From JBLKSS01 sp047607725 (GTDB taxonomy: Bacteria > Pseudomonadota > Gammaproteobacteria > Enterobacterales > Enterobacteriaceae), in NCBI RefSeq assembly GCF_047607725.1, contig NZ_JBLKSS010000009.1, positions 1 through 43,942 of the forward strand: a stretch of DNA of 43,942 nucleotides. The letters are read 5' to 3'. Under the pieces are notes generated by a model, which had not been told where the DNA came from, searched no databases, and was given only the letters and a program-made list of their open reading frames with translations. The translations under genes and the position numbers were made by a program. This document shows, one piece after another, positions 17,645-26,119 of this stretch. The first letter of the stretch is position 1. Each line of letters opens with the position of its first letter.

Positions 17645-18109
17645 TTATTCGATGACGACCAGCGGCTCGTCGAATTCAACCGGTTGACCGTTGTCCAGCA
17701 GGATAGCTTTCACCACGCCGGCTTTATCCGATTCAATCTGGTTCATCATTTTCATCGCTTCAACGATACAAAGGGTGTCGCCAACGTTGACCTTCTGACC
17801 GACCTCGACGAAAGGTTTCGCATCCGGGCTCGGGGTGCGGTGGAAGGTTCCCACCATCGGCGAGCGCATAAGGTGACCGCTCATGGTCGCGGGCACGGCG
17901 GCGGTTTCCGCAGCGACAGGCGCGGCGGCCACCGGGGCAGCGGACTGCTGCTGCACCGCAGGGATATAAGCCTGTTGCATCATCGGGTAGGCCGGTTGCG
18001 CCGTAGCACGACTGATACGAACCGATTCTTCACCTTCAGAAATTTCCAGCTCGGAAATGCCGGATTCTTCAACCAGTTCAATCAGTTTCTTGATCTTACG
18101 AATATCCAT
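17645..18109 (-). CDS. accB: Acetyl-CoA carboxylase biotin carboxyl carrier protein
   Basis: AccB carries the biotin cofactor between AccC and the transferase. The product is 154 aa (E. coli 156). Its N-terminal part binds AccC (MDIRKIKKLIELVEESGISE), a Pro/Ala/Gln-rich linker spans about residues 40-70, and the biotinyl domain holds EAMKMMN with the modified lysine at residue 120. It forms an operon with accC and is preceded by aroQ 21 bp upstream. Confidence 0.97.
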   Translation of the reverse strand: MDIRKIKKLIELVEESGISELEISEGEESVRISRATAQPAYPMMQQAYIPAVQQQSAAPVAAAPVAAETAAVPATMSGHLMRSPMVGTFHRTPSPDAKPFVEVGQKVNVGDTLCIVEAMKMMNQIESDKAGVVKAILLDNGQPVEFDEPLVVIE

Positions 18110-18130
18110 GAGTGGGGTTCCATACTCTAA

Positions 18131-18583
18131 TTAATTGGATGTGGACAGGCGTTTGACCGCCGTCTGTAAAGCAAACTGATACCCATCGGCGCCGAGGCCG
18201 CATATCACGCCAACCGCAATATCGGACAGATAGGAGTGATGACGGAATGATTCCCGCGCATGCACATTGGAGAGATGAATCTCAATGAACGGGATGTTTA
18301 CCGCTAACAGCGCATCGCGCAGGGCGACGCTGGTATGGGTAAACGCCGCGGGGTTGATAACGATAAAATCGATATTGCCCCGGGCCTGATGGATACGGTC
18401 GATCAGCGCATGTTCCGCGTTGGACTGGAAATGGCTGAGTTCTGCCCCCAGGCAGCCGGCCAGCGTGCTCAGATCTGCGATGATGTCGGCAAGGGTGGTA
18501 TGACCATACTTGTCCGGTTCGCGGGTGCCGAGCAAATTCAGGTTTGGCCCATTGAGAAGCAAAATGTGGAACTTATCGGCCAT
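18131..18583 (-). CDS. aroQ: 3-dehydroquinate dehydratase, type II
   Basis: AroQ catalyses the third step of the shikimate pathway. The product from ATG 18583 (MADKFHILLLNGPNLN) is 150 aa, typical of type II enzymes. Visible signatures are NGPNLNLLGTREPDKYG with the catalytic tyrosine, INPAAFTHTSVALRDAL, and EIHLSNVHARESFRHHSY with the active-site histidine. Type II aroQ upstream of accBC is the arrangement in Yersinia/Serratia-type genomes, whereas E. coli uses type I aroD. The frame is open to 18604, but those residues are not conserved. Confidence 0.95.
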   Translation of the reverse strand: MADKFHILLLNGPNLNLLGTREPDKYGHTTLADIIADLSTLAGCLGAELSHFQSNAEHALIDRIHQARGNIDFIVINPAAFTHTSVALRDALLAVNIPFIEIHLSNVHARESFRHHSYLSDIAVGVICGLGADGYQFALQTAVKRLSTSN

Positions 18584-18824
18584 TATGCGGCGATCTCCCT
18601 TCAATTTACGTTACCCCGTAGAAAATAACCAACGGTAAACGATTTGTCATCTTTTTGCTGATATTTCGATGATGATTTGCCATCGGGGTCTGGCATTATA
18701 ATGATATCGCGGATTTTCGCAGCAAATTACTGGCGGTATCCGCGAAGATATCTTTTAACGACCTGTTTCGGGCGGGAGCAAGATAACGCAACTGGTTACT
18801 ATAACGAAAGTGAAAATTCATCTT
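18584..18824. other. aroQ-accBC upstream region with imperfect inverted repeat
   Basis: This 241-base gap holds a TATAAT on the minus strand near 18694-18699 and an imperfect inverted repeat, GATATCGCGGAT with ATCCGCGAAGATATC (about 18702-18752). Together these could be the promoter and a regulatory fold for aroQ-accBC. The matching -35 is not clear. Confidence 0.4.
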
Positions 18825-19424
18825 TCACCGCCACCATTGGCGAAATTTCTTATAGCGTAAGGCCAGAAGCGCCAGCGCCGCCACGGCATACAGCACCGGC
18901 TGCGGCGAGAGGATTTTGACTGACCACAGATAGTGAATCGGCGCTAGGATGGCCACTATATAAATCAGATTGTGCAGGATTTGCCAGCGATTTTTTAATT
19001 TGCGCTGCGCCCACAGGGTAGAGGTGTAGGCCAGCAGCAGCAATATCACCCAGCTGGTAATGCCCAGCACCAGATAGGGGCGGGTCACCAGCTCCCGGCT
19101 AAGTAAACGCAGGTTGTCGATCCCGAGCTCCAGCAGCGAATAACTGGCTAAATGCAGCGTGGCCCAGGCGAAACACCACAGTCCGAGCAACCGTCGGCAA
19201 CGGATAAGCAGCGGCTGGCGCCCGTAGCGGGCCAGTGGCGTCACCAGTAGCGAGGCCAGCAGCAGCTTAAGCGCCATGCGGCCGGTGAAATGTTGGATAT
19301 CTTTGGCGGGATCGGCGCTGAAATCGCCTTGGCTGACGGCATAGACCAGCCACAGCAGCGGCAGCAGGGCGGCCAGGTGCAAAAGTATTTTTAGCCAGAA
19401 TACGTGTTTAAGACTCAGGCGCAC
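18825..19424 (-). CDS. msrQ: Heme-binding membrane subunit MsrQ of the MsrPQ system
   Basis: MsrQ is a b-type-heme inner-membrane protein that passes electrons from the quinone pool to periplasmic MsrP for methionine sulfoxide repair. The product is 199 aa with six hydrophobic helices. Conserved histidines lie in DIQHFTGR, AWATLHLASY and ILAPIHYLWSVK. It starts at GTG 19424, directly after the msrP stop, so the two are coupled. MsrQ itself is intact, but its partner gene msrP is broken in several places, leaving it without a known client. Confidence 0.9.
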   Translation of the reverse strand: MRLSLKHVFWLKILLHLAALLPLLWLVYAVSQGDFSADPAKDIQHFTGRMALKLLLASLLVTPLARYGRQPLLIRCRRLLGLWCFAWATLHLASYSLLELGIDNLRLLSRELVTRPYLVLGITSWVILLLLAYTSTLWAQRKLKNRWQILHNLIYIVAILAPIHYLWSVKILSPQPVLYAVAALALLALRYKKFRQWWR

Positions 19425-20424
19425 TTAGAAGTTCTCCCGCAGGTTCAGACCGCGATACAGGCTGGCCACGCGATCGGCATAGCCGTTGTACAGCAGCGTC
19501 GGTTGTCGTTTGACGTCCAGAACGCCGCCGCTGCCGATCACCCTCTCCGTCGCCTGGGACCCGCGAGGATGATCCACATGCGGGTTCACGTTGGCGTAAA
19601 AACCATATTCATTCGGCGCCGCCAGATTCCAGGTGGTGGGCGGTTTATCACGGGTCAGGCGGATATGCACGATAGATTTGATTCCTTTAAAACCGTATTT
19701 CTAAGGTGTAATCAGCCTGATGGGCGCGCCGTTTTGCGGCGGCAGCGTTTTACCATAAACGCCCACGGGTCATTAACGCCAGCGGATGCATGGCTTCGTC
19801 CAGCCGCAAAGCCTCTATGTAAGGATATTGCAGGCCGCCGCCGATAAAACTGTCTTTTTCTCCCGGCATTTGTTCGGGATCATCAAGGGTCTGGAAGGCA
19901 ACAAAACGTGCCTGACCGGTGGGTTCCACCAGCTTCAGCAACTGATTGAGCTCAAAGCCTATCCAGGGGATCACCATCGACCAGGCCTCGACGCAGCGCA
20001 GTCGGTAAATACGTTCTTCCAGCGTGAACCGCTTGAGTATATCCGCCATGTCCAGCGTCATCGGTTTTGCGACTTCGCCGTCGATACGTATCTGCCACCC
20101 TCGGTTTTCAGACCGCCGGCGTGCGCGGCGGGGTCCGCCTTATCCAGCCCAAATTCGTAGAAATTGTTGTAACCGGTAACCTTGTCCACCGGCGTAAGCG
20201 GCGCTTGTGTGTGCCACGCCGCGGGGCGTGTAAAGTCCAGCGGTTTGCCCGGCAGCGGCTTCACCGCCCTATCCCGGCTGAAAAAAGAGAGCAGATCCGC
20301 GCGCGCCGCAGGGGAAAGACTAACGGTGGCGGCAGTAATACCTAGTGCTTTCAGAACCTTACGACGCTGAAAAAACCTCTTCAGCGGTAACATCGGCCTC
20401 GCGCAATCTGGGCAAAAATGTCAT
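19425..20424 (-). pseudogene. msrP: Periplasmic methionine sulfoxide reductase MsrP, multiply broken
   Basis: MsrP is the Tat-exported molybdopterin enzyme of the MsrPQ repair pair. Fragments cover nearly the entire protein: the start MTFLPRLREADVTAEEVF (ATG 20424), the twin-arginine signal RRKVLKALGI, LTPVDKVTGYNNFYEFGLDK, RCVEAWSMVIPWIGF and the end LYRGLNLRENF. At least four lesions separate them. They are a slip in a T6 run (20370-20375), a one-base loss near 20095-20101, an extra base near 19764-19770, and a TAG stop replacing the conserved Trp of PWKYGFKG (19701-19703). Several independent hits argue for a true pseudogene rather than sequencing error. Confidence 0.93.
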
Positions 20425-20564
20425 GGCGGACTCCATCGGGATAATTTTGGTGCCGGTTTAAGTATGACGTATAAATTGCGTTTTTATTCGCTGACGGAAA
20501 CGGCTATTTTTAAAGCGGCCCGCTTAAGAATATCGGTAACCCCCTTTTGTTATGGAGTTCAGGG

Positions 20565-22313
20565 ATGCGACTCAACGTCCGACTCTCGGCCATGACGGCC
20601 ATGCTTTGTGCTCTGGTGACGCAGCTGATGCTGGTGGGCAGCGCATTGAGCTATTTCAGGCTGCACCAGCAACGGCTGGATAGGCAGTTGACGGCGATGG
20701 CCGACAGTTTCGATCGCTTGATGCTGACGGAGCCGCTGCCTGCTGCCGCGGCGCCCTGGCTGCCGCTGGCGATGGATAGCGCCGGCATTACCCGACTGGA
20801 ATTGCTGCGTCGGGGGGAAGCAGTTTACCACCCAGCGGCAGCGGGAATTACCGCTGCCGCGCCATCCCGACTACCGGTTGGTCATCTTCTACACCGACAC
20901 GCTGGCCAGCGATGTCCATTCCCTGCGAGCTACCGCGCCGGTTAGCGTGGCGCTGGGGCTTATCCTTGTGTTTTTGTTTCTCGCCCTGCGCTGGCTGCGC
21001 CGGCAAATACAGCCGCAAGAATCGCTGGAAACGCGGGCCAGGCGCATTATTTACGGCGAGCGGGAGAACGTGGGCGAGCAGCCGGATGAAATGCCTAGCC
21101 TGACCGGCAGCGCCATCGATCGCCTGCTGCGCGATTTGGCGCAGGCGCGTGAGCAGCGCAGCCGGGTCGATATTCTGATACGCGCTTTTGCCGCCCATGA
21201 CGCGCGCACCGGTCTGACCAACCGGCTGTCGTTCGATAGCCAGCTGGCCCTGCAATTGGAGGATAACCAGGATGTGGTCGCCCACGGCGTGGTGTTACTA
21301 ATTATGCGCCCGGACCCCGAGCGTCTGGGGTCGGCGCATGCCGCGGCGATTGACGGCGCGTTAATCAATTTGGTGTCGGTCTCGGTCAAACGTTATCCGG
21401 ACGCGTTGCTGGCGCACTATTTTCGCGACGATCTAGCGGTACTGCTGCCGCACTGTTCGCTGAAAGAAGCGGAATCCCTCACCCACCAGCTGCTGGGCGC
21501 GCTGGCCACCTTGCCGGATATACCGGCCGCCTGCCGCAGCAGGCGCGCGGTAACGTCAAATGGCGCACGCTACTTGAGAACACGCTGGCCGGCGGCGGTC
21601 CTCAACTGCTGATCCGCCCCGCTTTCGGCCGCGACGGCGCGCTCGATCATTACGTCGTCATCAACCGCATCCAGGAGGGCGCTGATACCTTGACCGCTGC
21701 CGAATTCTTGCCGGTGATGCGTCAGTTGGGGTTAGCGCAGCGCTATGAACGCCCGCAACTGCTGCGGCTAATCCCGCTGCTGTCCCAACTGCCGGGCGTG
21801 GTCCTGTCGATAGCGGTAAGTGTGGACTCACTTTTGCAGCGCGATTTTCGTCACTGGCTGCGCGATACCCTCATACAGTGCGGTAAATCAGTGCGAAGCC
21901 AAATTATGTTTGAACTTGTTGAGGCGGATCTCTGTCAACATTTGGAACCTCTGCGTCCGGCGCGGCGCCTGCTGACCGGACTCGGTTGTTTGTTAACGGT
22001 CAACCGGGCGGGGATGACCCTGGTCAGTACCGGCTACATCAGTTTGGTACCGATTTCAGTTATCAAACGGCATCCCGGCCTGGTGCGCGATATCGACCGC
22101 CGTCAGGAGAATCAACTGTTCGTGCAAAGTTTGCCGGAAGCCTGCATCGGCACCCGGACGCGGGTTTTTGCGACCGGCGTGCGCAGCGCGCGCGAGTGGC
22201 AAACCTTGTTGGATCATGCCGTAGCGGGCGGCGAAGGCAATTTCTTCACACCGATTGCGCCGTTGGGGGAGTTGCTAAAAAAATATTCACGATTTGATCC
22301 GAGATTAGTATAA
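20565..22313 (+). pseudogene. csrD: RNase E specificity factor CsrD, decayed
   Basis: CsrD is a membrane GGDEF/EAL-like protein that targets the small RNAs CsrB and CsrC for RNase E decay, so freeing CsrA. Remains include the N-terminal membrane segment, a second membrane segment plus HAMP-like part (LILVFLFLALRWLRRQIQ), a degenerate GGDEF region and the EAL-like C-terminus ending near LKKYSRF. The frame shifts around 20825-20850. A second break near 21530 fuses sequence across what in E. coli is about 60 more residues, an internal deletion with loss of frame. The gene is upstream of mreB, as in E. coli. Confidence 0.9.
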
Positions 22314-22625
22314 AAGTCCGTGCAAAATTAACGTACAATACGCCTCAACAGCCTCACACGTTAGTATGCGCTTACAATGCACGAATAGGTCAATTTACAC
22401 GATTCTGACCCTCATATTCGTCATATTGGACGTCAGCAAAAGTGATAATCTCGCACTTCGCCTGACTAAAATCCGCAGAGGAATTTTCTTCGGTTAGTGG
22501 GAATGTTAACGGGGACGTATTTTTCATAGAAGTCGCGCGTTTTTACGCCTTGTCGCTGCTTCTCGTGGTTGGTAAAGTAAAAAGATTTCATTTTTCGCCC
22601 CAGCTTGCAGGATTATCCTTCAGTT
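22314..22625. other. mreBCD promoter region
   Basis: This 312-base non-coding stretch lies between csrD and mreB. In E. coli several mreB promoters lie at this place. I see AT-rich segments but no single convincing -35/-10 pair, and no RNA gene. Confidence 0.4.
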
Positions 22626-23669
22626 ATGTTTAAAAAATTTCGGGGCATGTTTTCCAATGACTTGTCCATCGACCTGGGTACCGCCAATACCCTCATTTAT
22701 GTGAAAGGACAGGGCATTGTCCTGAACGAACCTTCCGTCGTAGCCATTCGTCAGGACCGAGCCGGTTCGCCGAAAAGCGTTGCGGCCGTCGGCCATGAAG
22801 CGAAGCAGATGCTGGGGCGTACGCCCGGCAACATCGCGGCCATCCGGCCGATGAAGGACGGCGTCATCGCTGACTTCTTCGTTACCGAGAAAATGCTGCA
22901 ACACTTCATCAAACAGGTTCACAGCAACAGCTTTATGCGGCCCAGCCCGCGCGTGCTGGTGTGCGTGCCGGTGGGGGCGACACAGGTGGAGCGTCGCGCG
23001 ATTCGTGAATCCGCCCAGGGCGCGGGCGCGCGTGAAGTCTTTTTGATCGAAGAACCGATGGCCGCCGCGATCGGCGCCGGCCTACCGGTCTCCGAGGCCA
23101 CCGGCTCAATGGTGGTGGATATCGGCGGCGGTACCACCGAAGTCGCGGTCATCTCGCTTAATGGCGTAGTGTACTCTTCTTCCGTGCGCATTGGCGGCGA
23201 TCGCTTCGATGAAGCTATTATTAACTATGTGCGCCGCAATTACGGCTCGCTGATTGGCGAGGCCACGGCCGAGCGGATCAAACACGGTATTGGTTCCGCC
23301 TATCCGGACGATGAGGTGCGCGAGATTGAAGTGCGCGGCCGTAATCTGGCCGAGGGCGTGCCGCGGGGTTTCACCCTGAACTCGAACGAGATCCTCGAAG
23401 CGCTGCAGGAACCGTTAACCGGTATCGTGAGCGCGGTGATGGTGGCGCTGGAACAGTGCCCGCCGGAGCTGGCTTCCGATATTTCCGAGCGCGGCATGGT
23501 GCTTACCGGCGGCGGTGCGCTGCTGCGTAATCTCGATCGCCTGCTGATGGAGGAAACCGGCATTCCCGTGGTGGTGGCGGAAGATCCGCTTACCTGCGTC
23601 GCCCGCGGCGGCGGCAAGGCGCTGGAGATGATCGATATTCACGGCGGTGATTTGTTCAGCGAAGAATAA
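22626..23669 (+). CDS. mreB: Rod-shape actin homologue MreB
   Basis: MreB forms membrane-bound filaments that guide lateral cell-wall synthesis. The product from ATG 22626 is 347 aa, the E. coli length. It has the actin-fold nucleotide motifs DLGTANTLIY (phosphate 1), DIGGGTTEVAVISLNG (phosphate 2) and TGGGALLRNLD (adenosine). The frame is open 7 codons upstream, but MFKKFRGMFSNDL matches the conserved start, including the amphipathic N-terminal helix. A strong hairpin follows the stop. Confidence 0.97.
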   Translation: MFKKFRGMFSNDLSIDLGTANTLIYVKGQGIVLNEPSVVAIRQDRAGSPKSVAAVGHEAKQMLGRTPGNIAAIRPMKDGVIADFFVTEKMLQHFIKQVHSNSFMRPSPRVLVCVPVGATQVERRAIRESAQGAGAREVFLIEEPMAAAIGAGLPVSEATGSMVVDIGGGTTEVAVISLNGVVYSSSVRIGGDRFDEAIINYVRRNYGSLIGEATAERIKHGIGSAYPDDEVREIEVRGRNLAEGVPRGFTLNSNEILEALQEPLTGIVSAVMVALEQCPPELASDISERGMVLTGGGALLRNLDRLLMEETGIPVVVAEDPLTCVARGGGKALEMIDIHGGDLFSEE

Positions 23670-23678
23670 CCTGCCTCG

Positions 23679-23742
23679 AAAAGGGGGGAACCGTCCGGGT
23701 AAATGCTGCAATGGGCTGTCCCGGACGGCGCCCCCTTTTTTT
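23679..23742 (+). terminator. Hairpin terminator between mreB and mreC
   Basis: The arms AAAAGGGGGG..CCGTCCGGG and CCCGGACGG..CCCCCTTTTTTT form a long stem ending in a T-run, 10 bases after mreB. It probably terminates most mreB transcripts so that mreB is made in excess over mreC and mreD, as known for E. coli. Confidence 0.8.
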
Positions 23743-23763
23743 GTTGAGGAAAACGCATAGTTT

Positions 23764-24861
23764 ATGAAACCGATTTTCAGCAGAGGCCCTTCTCTGCAAC
23801 TGCGACTTTTTCTGGCGGTCATGGTGGCTATCGCCGCCATCATCGCCGACAGCCGGCTGGGGACGTTCGTTAAAATCCGGACCTATATGGATACGGCCGT
23901 TAGTCCCTTCTATTTTGTGGCCAATGGCCCGCGCCAGATGCTGGATAATGTGTCGCAGACGCTGGCGACCCGCGCCCAGCTGGCGCTGGAAAACCGGGCG
24001 CTGCGCCAGGAGTTGCTGTTGAAGAACAGCGAGCAGCTGCTGTTGGGCCAGTACAAGCAGGAAAACGCCCGGCTGCGTGAGCTGCTGGGGTCGCCGCTGC
24101 GCCAGGATGAACAGAAAATGGTCACCCAGGTGATCTCCACCAGTACCGATCCCTATAGCGATCAGGTGGTGATCGACAAAGGGCTGGATAATGGCGTTTA
24201 TGTCGGCCAGCCGGTCATCAGCGACAAAGGGGGGGTGGGCCAGGTGATCGCCACCAGCAAGCTTACCAGCCGGGTGCTGCTGATTTGCGATACGTCTCAC
24301 GCGCTGCCGATACAGGTGCTACGCAACGATATCCGTGTAATCGTCGCCGGTAATGGCTGCACCGAGGATTTACAGCTGGAGCATTTGCCGGGCAATACCG
24401 ACATTCGCGTCGGCGACGTGCTGGTGACTTCCGGTTTGGGGGGGCGCTTCCCGGAAGGGTATCCGGTGGCGGTAGTGTCCTCGGTGAAAGTCGATACTCA
24501 GCGCGCCTATACCGTCATCCAGGCACGCCCCACGGCCGGCCTGCAGCGCCTGCGCTATTTGCTGTTGCTGTGGGGCGCCGATCCGCGCGGCGAAGTGCCG
24601 CTGCCGCCTGACGAGGTGCATAGGGTGGCTAATGAACGCCTGATGCAAATGATGCCGCAGGTGCTACCGCCCCCTGACGCCATGGGACCGCAGCCGCCGG
24701 CCAGCGGCGTGGCCCAGCCCGCCGCGAGCGGCTCGTCGCAGGAAAGCACGGGCGGCGCCACTTCTGCCGGCGTGGTCAATCGCGGCGTACCGGCGAGTAG
24801 TGGCGAAGCTCAGGGCAGCTCGGCGGCGCCGCGCCAGCAAAGGGGGGGGCACCGGCGCTGA
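23764..24861 (+). CDS. mreC: Cell-shape protein MreC (tail shifted out of frame)
   Basis: MreC is a bitopic inner-membrane protein that links MreB to periplasmic wall synthases. The product is 365 aa: a membrane helix at about residues 12-30, a coiled coil (QLALENRALRQELLLKN), and the two-barrel periplasmic core ending near LRYLLLLWGAD. A low-complexity Ala/Gly/Ser/Pro tail follows. The tail ends soon after a run of eight G (24842-24849). If one G is added, the frame continues for about 57 more residues to a TGA at 25031-25033, which overlaps the mreD ATG as ATGA. The longer form is therefore probably ancestral. The essential core is intact. Confidence 0.92.
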   Translation: MKPIFSRGPSLQLRLFLAVMVAIAAIIADSRLGTFVKIRTYMDTAVSPFYFVANGPRQMLDNVSQTLATRAQLALENRALRQELLLKNSEQLLLGQYKQENARLRELLGSPLRQDEQKMVTQVISTSTDPYSDQVVIDKGLDNGVYVGQPVISDKGGVGQVIATSKLTSRVLLICDTSHALPIQVLRNDIRVIVAGNGCTEDLQLEHLPGNTDIRVGDVLVTSGLGGRFPEGYPVAVVSSVKVDTQRAYTVIQARPTAGLQRLRYLLLLWGADPRGEVPLPPDEVHRVANERLMQMMPQVLPPPDAMGPQPPASGVAQPAASGSSQESTGGATSAGVVNRGVPASSGEAQGSSAAPRQQRGGHRR

Positions 24862-25029
24862 CGCGGCGCGGCGCGTTGGTGAAAGCGACCCCCGCGCAGA
24901 ACGTCCGGCCAACGGTACCAGCCGCGCGGCTAGCGCCGGGAGCAACGGCGGCAGCCAGGACGCCTCTGGCGCCGCCCAAAACGCCACACCGCGGCGGAGG
25001 CCCCTGCTCGGCGGCACGGGAGAGGGACA

Positions 25030-25518
25030 ATGAACCGGTATCACCGCCACGGCGGCTGGATTATTTGGCTCTCCTTCCTTATCACGATTGTTCTGCAAAT
25101 CATGCCCTGGCCGCCGCAGTTGTACTTTTTTCGTCCCTCCTGGCTCAATTTGCTGCTCATTTACTGGGTGATGGCGCTGCCGCACCGGGTCAATGTGGGC
25201 ACCGGTTTTATCCTCGGGCTGATTATGGATTTGATTCTCGGCTCAACCCTGGGGGTGCGTGCCCTGGCGCTCAGTATTCTCGCGTATCTGGTGGTATTCA
25301 AATTTCAGTTATTTCGCAACATGGCCCTTTGGCAACAGGCGCTGATTGTGATACTGCTGTCATTAACAACCCAGGTGATCGTATTCTGGGCGGAGTTTTT
25401 GGTGATCAATATTTCATTCCGCCCGGAAATATTCTGGAGCAGCGTGGTGGATGGCGTATTGTGGCCCTGGTTGTTCCTGCTGATGCGCAAAATACGCCGT
25501 CAATTTGCCGTGCAGTAG
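25030..25518 (+). CDS. mreD: Rod-shape determining membrane protein MreD
   Basis: MreD is a small integral inner-membrane protein of the MreBCD elongation complex. The product is 162 aa, the E. coli length, with five or so hydrophobic segments (for example IIWLSFLITIVLQIM and GFILGLIMDLILGS). Its start codon sits inside the ATGA overlap with the probable original mreC end. Intact. Confidence 0.95.
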   Translation: MNRYHRHGGWIIWLSFLITIVLQIMPWPPQLYFFRPSWLNLLLIYWVMALPHRVNVGTGFILGLIMDLILGSTLGVRALALSILAYLVVFKFQLFRNMALWQQALIVILLSLTTQVIVFWAEFLVINISFRPEIFWSSVVDGVLWPWLFLLMRKIRRQFAVQ

Positions 25519-25536
25519 CGAGAAAAGGAAACCGCG

Positions 25537-26106
25537 ATGAAGGCGATTTATTTGGCGTCCGGCTCGCCCCGGCGCAGGGAATTACTGGCGCAGCTGGATA
25601 TTCCTTTTGCGGTGATTACCGCCCCGGTGGAGGAGCGCCGCCGCGCAGAGGAAAGCGCGGTAGACTACGTGCAGCGGCTGGCGCGCGATAAGGCCAGCGC
25701 GGGCCTGGCCTGCGCCCCGGAACCCCGGCCCGGTGCTGGCGCTGACACGATTGTGGTCCTCAACCGGCAGGTGCTGGAGAAGCCGCGCGATGTACAACAC
25801 GCCCGGCAGATGCTGACGCAGCTTTCCGGCCAGCGTCATCAGGTGATGACCGCGGTCGCGCTGGCAGACGCCGCGCGGATCGCAAGCCGTCTGGTGGTGA
25901 CCGAGGTGACTTTTCGCGCGTTAACCTCTGCCGAGATCGAGCGCTATATCGCTTGCGGTGAACCGATGGACAAGGCCGGCGCCTATGGTATTCAGGGAAA
26001 GGGCCGCGCCTTCGTGCGCTCGATTCACGGCAGCTATCATGCCGTGGTGGGCCTGCCGCTGGTGGAAACCTGGGAACTGCTCGGTGAATTCAACGCTCAG
26101 GCTTGA
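25537..26106 (+). CDS. yhdE: Maf-family nucleotide pyrophosphatase YhdE (dTTP/UTP)
   Basis: Maf proteins hydrolyse non-canonical or excess nucleoside triphosphates; the YhdE type acts on dTTP and UTP. The product is 189 aa. The signature SGSPRRRELL at residues 8-17, the GADTIVV motif near residue 68 and DKAGAYGIQGKG near residue 145 are all present. It is positioned between mreD and rng, as in E. coli, with a 13-base gap to rng, so it is probably co-transcribed. Confidence 0.93.
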   Translation: MKAIYLASGSPRRRELLAQLDIPFAVITAPVEERRRAEESAVDYVQRLARDKASAGLACAPEPRPGAGADTIVVLNRQVLEKPRDVQHARQMLTQLSGQRHQVMTAVALADAARIASRLVVTEVTFRALTSAEIERYIACGEPMDKAGAYGIQGKGRAFVRSIHGSYHAVVGLPLVETWELLGEFNAQA

Positions 26107-26119
26107 GCAAGAGGAATCT

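Noticed and set aside
24876..25691. Plus-strand frame running across the mreC tail, mreD and yhdE
   Set aside because: It overlaps three real genes in another frame. Only the frame ending at 25033 makes sense, as the original mreC tail.
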